Source: Rhodonellum sp041748555 (GTDB taxonomy: Bacteria > Bacteroidota > Bacteroidia > Cytophagales > Cyclobacteriaceae). Taken from it: a stretch of 64,000 nt of DNA. The notes beneath the pieces are model-generated. The model saw only the letters and a program-made list of their open reading frames with translations. It was not told where the DNA came from and ran no database searches. The stretch spans positions 1 to 64,000 of the forward strand of contig JBGTDA010000230.1 of assembly GCA_041748555.1 (NCBI GenBank), given 5' to 3'. The position numbers were made by a program, and so were the translations under genes. Every line of letters starts with the position of its first letter. The stretch's first letter is position 1. This document shows, in pieces, positions 17,835-26,257 of the stretch.

Positions 17835-18965
17835 CTAAAATACCATGTCGATAATTTCTTTTCTCACCCCTTCATTGATGATCAATGCCAACACCAAAGA
17901 TACTAAAAGTCCAATTGTGGCTTTGACAACATCATTTCTTGCCATTCTATAAGCTAGAACAAATCTGGCTCTTCTTTTCTTTAATTTTCTGGATTTGGCA
18001 AGGGCTATGGCAAGTTCACGACCACCGAGGAGGCCTATAAAAACCCAGGTCGTACTCATGGGGATATTGTTTGCCATTTTAAAATAAAACAAGATAATGG
18101 CATATACGAAATCCACCAATGTGGCTGCTCTTACATCGGTAATCCGCGTTTTTTCAGTTACAATGCCTTGGATTTTATCACCTTTTAGATAAAAAAGAAC
18201 CCCTAAACCCATGAAAATAAATCCTGCAAAAGCGATGAATTCATAAATATTCAGAGAACGGGGAAGAAACACTGCAATGTTGGCAGCATCCTGCATTATC
18301 CATACGGCCCACAGGGTTCCTGAAGTGACCCACTGCAAAATATACCAGTATGGTTTGGCCTCCCCCTTTAAATATGTCGTAACAAATTTCTCCATAACAA
18401 ACCAAACCACAATAGCGATAAAAAATGCCAAAAGGTAGCCTAAAAAACTTTTTTGCATAACATCAACTATGGTTCCTGCTTTGTAAGTAAATACATTGAG
18501 CAAAAGAAAAGTTGTTGATACCGGCATTCTCAGGCGAGTCATGATCAATAACACTATCGGTGCTGCCAACTGTAAAAACACGAGATTTTGGGGAGCTTGG
18601 TCCAATCCGGGAACCATTAATCTTTGATTACTGACATCTCCATCAAATACCACCCAACTATAGGTAACAACGGCTAAAAAAATTATCCCCATAAACATCC
18701 ACAACCAATACCATTTTCTGGAATTATTGGAGGCAATGAAGGTCCCTATTGTTTGAATACTGTCGTTTGCTATCGCTGAATAAGCCGCAAGCCCAAATCC
18801 AAACCACATTGCAGCATAAGTGTAGGGAGTAATCATCCCTGCTATGGAAACAAGAACACATATAATAATAAGGAAAGTCTTTTCCTTTTTGGTAAAATCA
18901 AACAGAGAATAAGCCGCTTTCGAAAGTGCGTCTTGATTTATATTTTGATCTTTAAGCTTAGCCAT
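17835..18965 (-). CDS. Polytopic membrane protein resembling PiT phosphate transporters
   Basis: A 376-residue protein with about nine hydrophobic helices. The N-terminal repeat has AYSAIANDSIQTIGTFIASN, recalling the G-A-N-D-x-x-N signature of PiT transporters, and MPVSTTFLLLNVFTYKA. The second repeat has IPMSTTWVFIGLLGGRELA. These paired motifs suggest the inorganic phosphate transporter (PiT/PHO-4) fold, but the key loops are divergent, so the substrate is uncertain. It is divergent from a Na+/Pi-cotransporter-like gene 334 bp away, which fits a phosphate theme. Confidence 0.65.
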   Translation of the reverse strand: MAKLKDQNINQDALSKAAYSLFDFTKKEKTFLIIICVLVSIAGMITPYTYAAMWFGFGLAAYSAIANDSIQTIGTFIASNNSRKWYWLWMFMGIIFLAVVTYSWVVFDGDVSNQRLMVPGLDQAPQNLVFLQLAAPIVLLIMTRLRMPVSTTFLLLNVFTYKAGTIVDVMQKSFLGYLLAFFIAIVVWFVMEKFVTTYLKGEAKPYWYILQWVTSGTLWAVWIMQDAANIAVFLPRSLNIYEFIAFAGFIFMGLGVLFYLKGDKIQGIVTEKTRITDVRAATLVDFVYAIILFYFKMANNIPMSTTWVFIGLLGGRELAIALAKSRKLKKRRARFVLAYRMARNDVVKATIGLLVSLVLALIINEGVRKEIIDMVF

Positions 18966-19299
18966 AGGGGAGAGAGGGGCTAGTGATTAAGTTCGCCGCC
19001 GCAAATTTAAAGAAGATTATTTGGGTTCAATGTTAATAAATCGTTAAGGCCTTGCTATCATTTTATAATTTCAACAGGTTTTTAGCCGAATTCTAATGAA
19101 AATTACCCTAAAATTCAGCTCCAAAAATGCTAAAAACACTAATGTCCTCCTTCTTATTCATCAAATGCCAATTCCAGTCTTGTTCTTCAATATTAACAAA
19201 AGCTTCATATCATATTCCCAATAAATACCGACATCTCCGTTTACTTTGTATTCTGATTATAAAGCATGACCACCCCCTTCAGGGGGTTTTTATATATAA
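18966..19299. other. 334-bp divergent intergenic region between two transporter genes
   Basis: This A+T-rich region carries the start signals of both transporters. I see no convincing ORF, tRNA or known riboswitch. The only clear structure is a G/C-rich hairpin with a T-tract directly before the start at 19300, listed separately. Confidence 0.6.
19272..19293 (+). promoter_or_regulatory. Terminator-like hairpin immediately upstream of a start codon
   Basis: ACCCCC (19272-19277) pairs with GGGGGT (19282-19287) around the loop TTCA, followed by TTTTAT. The T-tract ends only about 8 bp before the ATG at 19300. It could terminate a leader RNA (attenuation) or sit in the ribosome-binding region. 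Confidence 0.6.
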
Positions 19300-20475
19300 A
19301 TGACAGAACTCATCCATGTAATTCCGCAAAAGCAAAAGGTTTTCTCATTTTTACAGCTGCTTTTTGCATTGGTACTGTTTATACTTTCCATTGATCTGCT
19401 AACTGCTTCTATGGTGGAGGTCAATAGTGAATTGGCCAAAGACATTATTCAGGCAACAAACAACCCCTTTGTGGGACTTTTTGTTGGGTTATTGATGACG
19501 GCACTTATACAAAGCAGTTCGACGGTAACGGCTATGATTGTGGCTGTAGTAGCCTCCGGAAATCTTACGCTGATACAGGCAGTTCCTTTGGTCATGGGTG
19601 CAAATATCGGAACCACGATCACAAGTACCTTGGTTTCTTTCTCCTTTATTCTAAAAAAAGGGGAATTCAAAAAAGCAATTTCTGCCGGGGTAGTACATGA
19701 TATTTTCAACATCATAACGGTCATAATCCTTCTTCCTCTTGAATATTATTTTGGTTTCTTGAGTAATACAGCCATTTTTCTCACCAATGCATTTTTTGAT
19801 ACCGGCAAGAATTATCCGGGAGAATATACTTACAATGTAATTTTTACCCGGCCATTTTCCATATGGTTCCTGAGTTTGATTAATATTACCTGGCTGGGTT
19901 TGCTAATCAGCGTTTTGATGGTATTTGCAACTATAAGGTTACTCTCAACCACCGTATTTCGGTCTTTTGTCTCCTACAACTTTAAAAAAGTAAGTAAGCA
20001 CATTTTCAAATCGCCCTTCGTGGCCTTTATGTATGGAATTTTTTTTACAGCTGCAGTTCAGTCAAGTACCGTGACCACCTGCTTGATTGTACCCGCTGTC
20101 GCAAGTAGAAAGGTTTCTCTGGCAAAAGTATTTCCTTTTATAATCGGTGCCAATATCGGAACTACAATTACTGCTACCATCGCCGCAATCTATAAAACCG
20201 AGGCAGCCATCAGTATTGCCATTGTCCACATCCTTTTTAATTTGATCGGGGCACTGATTTTCCTCCCTTTCCCGGCTATCCGGAACATCCCTGTCAAACT
20301 AGCCACTTTTCTTGGAAGAGAATCCGTGAGAGTGCGGATGGTTGGATTTGCATACATCCTACTGACCTTTTTTATCATACCGTTTCTTCTGATTTATTTC
20401 AACAACAACAATGATGTCAGAAAAACGGAAATCCGACCTGAAAAGGATCTCAAGGAAATTATCAGAAAAAATTAG
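19300..20475 (+). CDS. Na+/phosphate cotransporter-like protein (Na/Pi-cotransport family)
   Basis: A 391-residue inner-membrane protein with two inverted Na_Pi_cotrans repeats (PF02690 type). The hallmark QSSS motifs occur as TALIQSSSTVTAM (about residues 65-77) and TAAVQSSTVTTCL (about 248-260), each followed by GANIGTTITST and GANIGTTITAT. Family members (NptA, YjbB) move phosphate with Na+ or export it. No cytoplasmic PhoU-like domain is fused, unlike YjbB. A hairpin with a T-tract ends just before the start codon. Confidence 0.88.
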   Translation: MTELIHVIPQKQKVFSFLQLLFALVLFILSIDLLTASMVEVNSELAKDIIQATNNPFVGLFVGLLMTALIQSSSTVTAMIVAVVASGNLTLIQAVPLVMGANIGTTITSTLVSFSFILKKGEFKKAISAGVVHDIFNIITVIILLPLEYYFGFLSNTAIFLTNAFFDTGKNYPGEYTYNVIFTRPFSIWFLSLINITWLGLLISVLMVFATIRLLSTTVFRSFVSYNFKKVSKHIFKSPFVAFMYGIFFTAAVQSSTVTTCLIVPAVASRKVSLAKVFPFIIGANIGTTITATIAAIYKTEAAISIAIVHILFNLIGALIFLPFPAIRNIPVKLATFLGRESVRVRMVGFAYILLTFFIIPFLLIYFNNNNDVRKTEIRPEKDLKEIIRKN

Positions 20476-20486
20476 ATTTTAAATCG

Positions 20487-21143
20487 TCAATTTTCAAGTT
20501 CATTCATTATCTGAACCCCGGAACTGGTTCCGATCCGATCCGCCCCCGCTTTTATCAATGCGGTAACCTGGTCCAGCGTCTTAATGCCTCCACTAGCTTT
20601 GATCCCAACATTGCTTGGCAGTAGTGACCGCATCAGCCGGATATGGTCCTCTTTGGCACCTTCGGGAGCAAAACCCGTTGAAGTCTTTACAAAATCCACT
20701 CCGGCATCCCTGCATAGTTCACAAGCCAGTTGAATTTCGGAATCATTCAGATAGGCCGTTTCTATTATCACCTTCAATAATTTTTCCTGATCATGACACA
20801 CATTGGAGAGCTTGGCCAATTCTATTTTCGGCCAGTTCATTCCTGTTTTAAAAGCAGTAAGTGACCATACCACATCAATTTCGTCTGCTCCGTTTCTGAT
20901 GGCTTGTTCGGTTTCAAATACCTTGGTTTCGGTCATGTTGTACCCCAAAGGGAAACCGACTACTGTAACCAACTGGACAGGTGAATCGCCTAATTCTCTT
21001 TTGGCTTTTTTCACCCAAAAAGGAGGCACACAGATTCCTACAAAATTATATTTCAAGGCTTCTGCGACAACTTTTTCTATATCCGCATCAACAGTCAACG
21101 GTTTTAATACTGTCTGTTCAATATATCTCTGTATGTTTTTCAT
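20487..21143 (-). CDS. deoC: Deoxyribose-phosphate aldolase
   Basis: A 218-residue class I aldolase that splits 2-deoxyribose-5-phosphate into glyceraldehyde-3-P and acetaldehyde. The Schiff-base lysine lies in the KVIIETAYL strand, and the second active-site Lys is in GIKASGGIKT. DEIDVVW and FVKTSTGF are also conserved. Its ATG overlaps the stop of the upstream dehydrogenase gene (ATGA), so the two are translationally coupled. Confidence 0.95.
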   Translation of the reverse strand: MKNIQRYIEQTVLKPLTVDADIEKVVAEALKYNFVGICVPPFWVKKAKRELGDSPVQLVTVVGFPLGYNMTETKVFETEQAIRNGADEIDVVWSLTAFKTGMNWPKIELAKLSNVCHDQEKLLKVIIETAYLNDSEIQLACELCRDAGVDFVKTSTGFAPEGAKEDHIRLMRSLLPSNVGIKASGGIKTLDQVTALIKAGADRIGTSSGVQIMNELEN

Positions 21144-22366
21144 ATATCTTCTCCGTTTTGCGGATTACCCTGCACATATTCTTTAAGATAAATAAATTCT
21201 ACAGTCAGGTCCCCTTCCTTTGCGATTGTTCCCCGGTCCAGTACAGAAGAGCGTTCCTGTAGTAATTCCGGTAATACGTGTTCTATTAACTGAAAGCCAA
21301 AATCTTCTGATGCATCTCTGGGAAGCTGCGTAGGTAGATTGTCAATTGCCATTACTGAAATACTGTTTTGTTTTCCAAAGGCAGGCAAGGATTGAAAAGT
21401 GTCCCGATCCACGTCATAAACAGGTTCTGATATCGTACTTGATTTTAAGGTCGTGGGAACAGAACCCATGATATCACAGGTGATGTCGGCAATAACTGAA
21501 ATATTGAAATCATCTGATTTGATATCCTCAGGTTTAAAAAGGTATGGTGCACGTCGATCCCAATAAGCTGCTGCAATAAAAATGTCACTTACTTCGGCAT
21601 ATTTAAGAAAGTGACTTTCATATTTTTCGGGATTTTGGTAAAATTCTTTTTTATCATAACCCCCATCCGTTTTTCGCCTGTTATAATCCCCGGAAGCCAA
21701 ACAGGCAAATACAGGTTCATCATAATAATTATGAATCAGATCGTGGGGAGAAACCCCTTTGATTCCAATTGCAGACAAAACTGTCACAACTCCACCACCA
21801 ACCCTTCCGGACCCTGTCACCACAATTTTGATTGGCGGTAGCTGTACGTTTTCAAGCTCTTTATCCAACTCCTTTTTATCAAAGCATTGTTCAGCCCCTT
21901 TCAGCTCGTACAATCCTGTTTTTTTGCCGTAAGCCATTAGACCATTGTAAGCCCCAATAATTCCGGCCCATTTTCCAAAACCTACAACCCTTTCTCCGTT
22001 TTTGTTTTTCAGGGCTTCATAATCTATTAAAATTATGTTTTTGTTTAAAATGCTTTGCAGCAACGCTCTGTTTTGGTTTTGTTTTTTAATCGTATGAGAA
22101 AAGAAAAAATAGGTTTTATTTGCTATAAGTTGTTCAATAGGTACTTCTTTTATTCCCATCAAAACATCGCAGCCAGAAACGTCTTCTTCCACCGGGACTC
22201 CGGATTGGAGATATTCTGCATCATCAAAGCACCTGATTTTACTGGATTGAACAATAAATTCAAAATCTCCTTTATATGTCCCGAGTAATTGTTTTAATTG
22301 ATTAGGTGTAAAAGGTACCCTGCTATCAGTTTTGATTTTTCCTTCTTTGATGATTCCTATTTTCAT
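21140..22366 (-). CDS. NAD(P)-dependent dehydrogenase, saccharopine/alanine dehydrogenase-like
   Basis: About 408 residues from the chosen ATG at 22366, giving MKIGIIKEGKIK; an upstream in-frame extension to 22432 adds an implausible hydrophobic leader. The N-terminal part (about 1-150) looks like the AlaDH/PNT N-terminal domain (KTDSRVPFTPNQLKQL, DVLMGIKEVP). A Rossmann domain follows with VVTGSGRVGGGVV. The arrangement recalls lysine-forming saccharopine dehydrogenase (LYS1) and related Bacteroidota oxidoreductases. The substrate is not determined. Coupled to deoC by a 4-bp overlap. A terminator separates it from the FKBP genes upstream. Confidence 0.7.
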   Translation of the reverse strand: MKIGIIKEGKIKTDSRVPFTPNQLKQLLGTYKGDFEFIVQSSKIRCFDDAEYLQSGVPVEEDVSGCDVLMGIKEVPIEQLIANKTYFFFSHTIKKQNQNRALLQSILNKNIILIDYEALKNKNGERVVGFGKWAGIIGAYNGLMAYGKKTGLYELKGAEQCFDKKELDKELENVQLPPIKIVVTGSGRVGGGVVTVLSAIGIKGVSPHDLIHNYYDEPVFACLASGDYNRRKTDGGYDKKEFYQNPEKYESHFLKYAEVSDIFIAAAYWDRRAPYLFKPEDIKSDDFNISVIADITCDIMGSVPTTLKSSTISEPVYDVDRDTFQSLPAFGKQNSISVMAIDNLPTQLPRDASEDFGFQLIEHVLPELLQERSSVLDRGTIAKEGDLTVEFIYLKEYVQGNPQNGEDI

Positions 22367-22428
22367 TTTTGGGTAATTGAAGTAAAAGTATGTCACAAAA
22401 AAAAAGGTAACTGTTTCTATCAAAATTA

Positions 22429-22459
22429 TCAAAAAAAAAGGCCGCTGCTAACGGCCTTT
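22429..22459 (-). terminator. Terminator of the nrnA-FKBP operon
   Basis: On the minus strand AAAGGCCG (plus 22452-22459) pairs with CGGCCTTT (plus 22437-22444), followed by a run of U's from the plus-strand A-tract at 22431-22439. It lies just after the last FKBP stop codon. Confidence 0.85.
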
Positions 22460-22469
22460 AATAATTTTT

Positions 22470-23018
22470 TTAATCCATCCCGAGGAAATCAACTTCAAAA
22501 ACCAAGACTGAATTGGCAGGAATACCGTCTATTGTTTCTGAATCCCTGTATCCATAGGGTGAAGGAATAATTAAAGTTGCTTTTGAACCACTCCTGAGCC
22601 TTTGAAATCCGATGTTGAAACCTTGAATAGCTGATGTAGAACCAACGGAAAACTGAAATATCCGATAGTTTCTTGTTTCAACGTAAAGATCATTTTCCTT
22701 GGCAACAGCCTCAATGTTGGTATCAAAAACAGTTCCGTCAAGAAGGGAGCCTATGAAATTTGTATAGACAACATTATTGGCTCTAGGTCTGGATCCTGTT
22801 CCTTCCTCCTGAACGATGATAACCACTCCACTGGGATCGTGTATTCTATAAAGACTGTCTATAGGAGCAGTTGCAAGAAATTCATCTATTTTAACTTTAT
22901 CCTTTGCAAGATTTCCCTCAACGTCATAAACCGGGCCACCAAAGGGGTTTGGGGAATCACAGGATATGTTCATCAACAATAAAACACTCAAAACAGCTAC
23001 TATACTTAACTTTTTCAT
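22470..23018 (-). CDS. FKBP-type peptidyl-prolyl isomerase lipoprotein (third of three)
   Basis: A 182-residue lipoprotein: signal sequence ending in NISC gives lipidation at about Cys20. A single FKBP domain occupies about residues 75-182, with GSLLDGTVFDTN, IQGFNIGFQRLRSGSKATLIIPS and IPANSVLVFEVDFL. FKBPs isomerise X-Pro bonds and act here as envelope chaperones. It follows two related FKBP genes with an 18-bp gap and precedes a strong terminator. The aromatic active-site residues are only partly conserved, so catalytic activity is not assured. Confidence 0.9.
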   Translation of the reverse strand: MKKLSIVAVLSVLLLMNISCDSPNPFGGPVYDVEGNLAKDKVKIDEFLATAPIDSLYRIHDPSGVVIIVQEEGTGSRPRANNVVYTNFIGSLLDGTVFDTNIEAVAKENDLYVETRNYRIFQFSVGSTSAIQGFNIGFQRLRSGSKATLIIPSPYGYRDSETIDGIPANSVLVFEVDFLGMD

Positions 23019-23035
23019 TTATGCTTTTTATAAAC

Positions 23036-23569
23036 TTATTGACTGTTGATTTCCACTAAGTCTAATTCAAAAACCAATGCCGAATTCCTTGGAATACCGG
23101 GAATATCTTCAGATCCATAAGCATAAAGGGAAGGCATCAGCACTGTTGCCTTGTCTCCCATCTCCATTCTCGAAAGACCGAACTCGAATCCGGGAATTAC
23201 CTGACCATAGCCATATCGAATTTCAAGCGGGTTGTATTCCCGATTGGCATTGTAGATGTTGTTGTCCCTTGCGACAGCTTCTAGGGAAGTATCGAAAACC
23301 GTTTTGTTCAAGAAGCTGCCTGTGTAATCTACCTTGAGTGTATCTCCGTTTTCCGGAAGAATTCCACTTCCGGACAGTTCCTGCCATATAATGACAATCC
23401 CTGTACCTGGATCCCTGAATTCTTTTACGGAGTCCAAGTCGTTTTCCTCCAGATATTTTTCAATTGCCTTCAAATCATTCTCATGAATAATCTGAGTGTT
23501 TTCTTCATCAGAAACACATCCGGCAAATAACCCCAAGAATGCTAAAACAACCAGACTAAGCTTATTCAT
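23036..23569 (-). CDS. FKBP-type peptidyl-prolyl isomerase lipoprotein (second of three)
   Basis: A 177-residue lipoprotein with signal LAFLGLFAGC (lipidation at about Cys18) and one FKBP domain (about residues 70-175: VDYTGSFLNKTVFDTS, VIPGFEFGLSRMEMGDKATVLMPS, IPRNSALVFELDLV). It is similar to its downstream neighbour, consistent with tandem duplication. It starts 5 bp after the stop of the first FKBP gene. Confidence 0.9.
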   Translation of the reverse strand: MNKLSLVVLAFLGLFAGCVSDEENTQIIHENDLKAIEKYLEENDLDSVKEFRDPGTGIVIIWQELSGSGILPENGDTLKVDYTGSFLNKTVFDTSLEAVARDNNIYNANREYNPLEIRYGYGQVIPGFEFGLSRMEMGDKATVLMPSLYAYGSEDIPGIPRNSALVFELDLVEINSQ

Positions 23570-23574
23570 ATGTC

Positions 23575-24513
23575 TTATTTTTGAACATCTGTGACTTCTA
23601 TGTCGAAGATCAAAACAGAATTAGGTGGAATCAACGGACCGGATTGTCTTTCTCCATATCCTAATGGTGAAGGAATCAAAAATTTGGCTTTAGAACCGTT
23701 TTTCAATAAAGCGAGACCTTCATCCCAACCCTGAATAACTCCTCCCTCACCTACAACAACCTCAATTGGACCATAACCGCCCGATTGGTCTCTCTGCTCG
23801 TTATACATGTTATTTTCTGTGGCCAATTCTTTATTACTGGTATCAAACAAAGTCCCGTCCACAAGATAACCTGCATAGTGGATAAAAGCCAAATCTCCGT
23901 TGTCGATTTCCTCTCCTGTGCCTTCTTCTTCAATGACGTAATACAGACCCGATTCTGTCCTGGTTGCATCCAGATTATTTTTGTCTACGTAATCCTGAAT
24001 AATCTGCGAATCAGTTTCCAACTGCTTTACAGATCCCTCAGCCTGTTTTTTCATTTGAGCCTCCTGGAGAGCGGTAAAGTAAGCCTGTACACCCTGCTCA
24101 TCCAAAACATCAATGACTCCGATTCTGATTTTAACATCTTCCTCTTGGGTCAGGAAAGGGGGCATATTCGACTCACCGAAAACCTTTGCCGCATTGGCTT
24201 CAAAAGCAATACTGTCACCCTTTTTGAGCCCCAAGAAAATCTCGTCCATGCCGTTTTGCTTTGGAGTTGAATCATTGTACATCAGGTAACCGGGCATCAT
24301 TTGGTCATAGGTGGAAACAAATGTGGAATCATCCGCATTCTTTACCACTAGATGATATAGAATGAACTCACCGTTTTTGGGGGAATCTTTGCCCTGTTTG
24401 ATGTAGGTATATTCGATTCCATCTGTTGTGGTTTTGGTCTCATTACAAGAAACCAAGCCTGTTACTGCCGCAAGCGTTGCGGCTGATAATATGATACTTT
24501 TAATTTTTTTCAT
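23575..24513 (-). CDS. FKBP-type peptidyl-prolyl isomerase lipoprotein with two FKBP-like domains (first of three)
   Basis: About 312 residues from the ATG at 24513 (MKKIKSII); a TTG two codons earlier is possible. Lipobox GLVSC. The N-terminal half (about 40-140) is a degenerate FKBP-like domain (NGEFILYHLVVK, FLGLKKGDSIAFEA). The C-terminal half (about 195-312) is a good FKBP domain (IHYAGYLVDGTLFDTS, VIQGWDEGLALLKNGSKAKF, IPPNSVLIFDIEV). The start overlaps nrnA by 14 bp. In gliding Bacteroidota an FKBP lipoprotein (GldI) is found near nrnA, so this is a possible GldI-related protein; that link is inference. Confidence 0.88.
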   Translation of the reverse strand: MKKIKSIILSAATLAAVTGLVSCNETKTTTDGIEYTYIKQGKDSPKNGEFILYHLVVKNADDSTFVSTYDQMMPGYLMYNDSTPKQNGMDEIFLGLKKGDSIAFEANAAKVFGESNMPPFLTQEEDVKIRIGVIDVLDEQGVQAYFTALQEAQMKKQAEGSVKQLETDSQIIQDYVDKNNLDATRTESGLYYVIEEEGTGEEIDNGDLAFIHYAGYLVDGTLFDTSNKELATENNMYNEQRDQSGGYGPIEVVVGEGGVIQGWDEGLALLKNGSKAKFLIPSPLGYGERQSGPLIPPNSVLIFDIEVTDVQK

Positions 24514-25540
24514 TGACAAGTTCTAATTGATTGAATATTGCGTGATGGTTTTCTTTAAGAAGTTTTTCAAATTTTTCTGTTGTTTCACTTAAGCTCAGCT
24601 GTGACTTTCCGCCGGCGGCATTTTTATGGCCTCCTCCTTCAAAGAACATCTCAGCAAATTTATTTATTGGCACTTCTTCCGTTGACCTGAAGGAAATCTT
24701 TACCCCATCTTCTCTTTCAGTGAAAAGGGCTGCGATTTTAATTCTGTCCAAAGAAAGTGCGTAATTCACCAAGCCTTCTGTATCTCCGGTTTGGGATTGG
24801 TATTTTCTAAGATCCTTTTTACTGATTGAAAAATAGGCAGTTTGTAGATCCTCCAGGATAGTAAGTCTTCTGGTAATGGCAAAACCAATAAACTTCAACC
24901 TGTTGATGCTATTGGTATCATAAATCAATCTTGATATTTTGGCATTGTCTGCTCCGAGTTCTATTAGTTCAGCCGTGACCAAATGAACATTTTTCGATGT
25001 ATTTGGATGTTTGAATCCACCTGTATCTGTCATTATACCGGCATAAAGACATTCGGCTATGTCAGCGTCTATGAGATTTTTGTCGCCCAATGCCACAATC
25101 AATTCATAAACCAATTCGCAGGTTGCAGCCGCCTGACAACTCAAATATTTGAAATCAGCAAAATCTTTTGGATCTTGATGATGGTCAATATTCACCTTAT
25201 AAGCCTTGGAGTTGCTCACTGTTTCCTCCATATCTGCCAACCTGGTAAGGCTGGAAAAATCCAGACAAAAGATTATATCCGCATCATTGATTTTCTCCAA
25301 AGCTACAGGCTGCGTGGATTTTTTCTCAAAGTTTATCACTTCACTGTTACCTTTCATCCAATGAAGGAATGGTGGGTAATCGGATGGAGTAATCACATTA
25401 ACTTCATGTCCCTTCTTTTTTAAGTAATTTGCCAATCCCAAGGACGAGCCCAATGCATCAGCATCAGGCTTGTGATGAGTTGTTATTACGATTTTTTGGG
25501 GAGAGGAAATTTTATTTTTGAATGACTTCAATACTTGCAT
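24500..25540 (-). CDS. nrnA: DHH-family phosphoesterase, bifunctional oligoribonuclease/PAP phosphatase
   Basis: A 346-residue DHH-DHHA1 protein. Metal motifs are ITTHHKPDADALGSSLG (about residues 19-35), FCLDFSSLTRL, the DHH motif NIDHHQDPKDF, and GIMTDTGGF. The DHHA1 domain ends in GGGHKNAAGG. NrnA degrades short RNA oligonucleotides (nanoRNA) to mononucleotides and removes the 3'-phosphate from pAp. It leads the operon nrnA-FKBP-FKBP-FKBP and is divergent from ndk. Confidence 0.94.
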   Translation of the reverse strand: MQVLKSFKNKISSPQKIVITTHHKPDADALGSSLGLANYLKKKGHEVNVITPSDYPPFLHWMKGNSEVINFEKKSTQPVALEKINDADIIFCLDFSSLTRLADMEETVSNSKAYKVNIDHHQDPKDFADFKYLSCQAAATCELVYELIVALGDKNLIDADIAECLYAGIMTDTGGFKHPNTSKNVHLVTAELIELGADNAKISRLIYDTNSINRLKFIGFAITRRLTILEDLQTAYFSISKKDLRKYQSQTGDTEGLVNYALSLDRIKIAALFTEREDGVKISFRSTEEVPINKFAEMFFEGGGHKNAAGGKSQLSLSETTEKFEKLLKENHHAIFNQLELVNEKN

Positions 25541-25664
25541 TTTACCGCTTTAAGGTATTCACTAAGAATAACACAGTTTGCAAAGGTCAGGATAATTTTT
25601 TTAAATTCCCAATTATGCACGGATGGTAAACATTTAACCTAACGTGGAGAATTTAAGTGCATTA

Positions 25665-25695
25665 TTCGGAACTTGATTTATTTGACGTAATTTTG
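25665..25695 (+). promoter_or_regulatory. Putative Bacteroidota-type promoter of ndk
   Basis: TTCG (25665-25668, near TTTG) is followed after 19 bp by TAATTTTG (25688-25695, a perfect TAnnTTTG -7 box). The predicted start is around 25702, giving a leader of about 30 nt. Based on consensus match only. Confidence 0.45.
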
Positions 25696-25730
25696 AATTT
25701 TAATTCAAACTTGATATAAACCTTTAAGTA

Positions 25731-26153
25731 ATGGCAGGTAAAAGAACATTCACTATGATAAAACCGGACGCTTTCAGTGCCGGCAATTCCGGAGCAATCC
25801 TTAAAATGATTGAGGAAGCCGGGTTTTTAGTTGTAGCGATGAAAGCAACAATATTAACAACCGAGTTGGCAGGTAAATTTTATGAAGTGCATAAGGAAAG
25901 GCCCTTTTATGCAGATCTTTGCAAATATATGTCCTCCGGGCCCATTTTTGCGGCAATTCTAGAAAAGGAAAATGCAGTGGAGGATTTCAGGACGCTGATA
26001 GGGGCAACCAATCCGGAAAATGCGGCTGAGGGAACTATCAGAAAGATTTTTGCTACTTCCATCGAGGCAAATGCTGTCCATGGATCAGATTCGGATGAAA
26101 ATGCTGAAATTGAAGGAAGCTTCTTTTTTAACCAATACGAAAGAGTCAGATAA
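25731..26153 (+). CDS. ndk: Nucleoside-diphosphate kinase
   Basis: A 140-residue enzyme that moves the gamma-phosphate from ATP to other (d)NDPs via a phosphohistidine. The catalytic His is in NAVHGSDS (His117). The N-terminal RTFTMIKPDA and the loop SSGPIFAAILEKENAVEDFR match the family. It is transcribed alone and ends at a bidirectional terminator shared with guaB. Confidence 0.97.
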   Translation: MAGKRTFTMIKPDAFSAGNSGAILKMIEEAGFLVVAMKATILTTELAGKFYEVHKERPFYADLCKYMSSGPIFAAILEKENAVEDFRTLIGATNPENAAEGTIRKIFATSIEANAVHGSDSDENAEIEGSFFFNQYERVR

Positions 26154-26210
26154 CGAAAATGTGGAAATCTTCTGAATACATAAAGTCATTAAGTAGATTT
26201 TGAAAAATAG

Positions 26211-26241
26211 GCGGGTCGATATTAGTCGATCCGCTTTTTTT
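26211..26241. terminator. Terminator between ndk and guaB
   Basis: GCGGGTCGA (26211-26219) pairs with TCGATCCGC (26226-26234, one G-T wobble) around a 6-nt loop, followed by eight T's. It is a strong terminator for ndk; the A's before the stem may also serve guaB. Confidence 0.85.
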
Positions 26242-26257
26242 TACAACTTTTTTCAAA

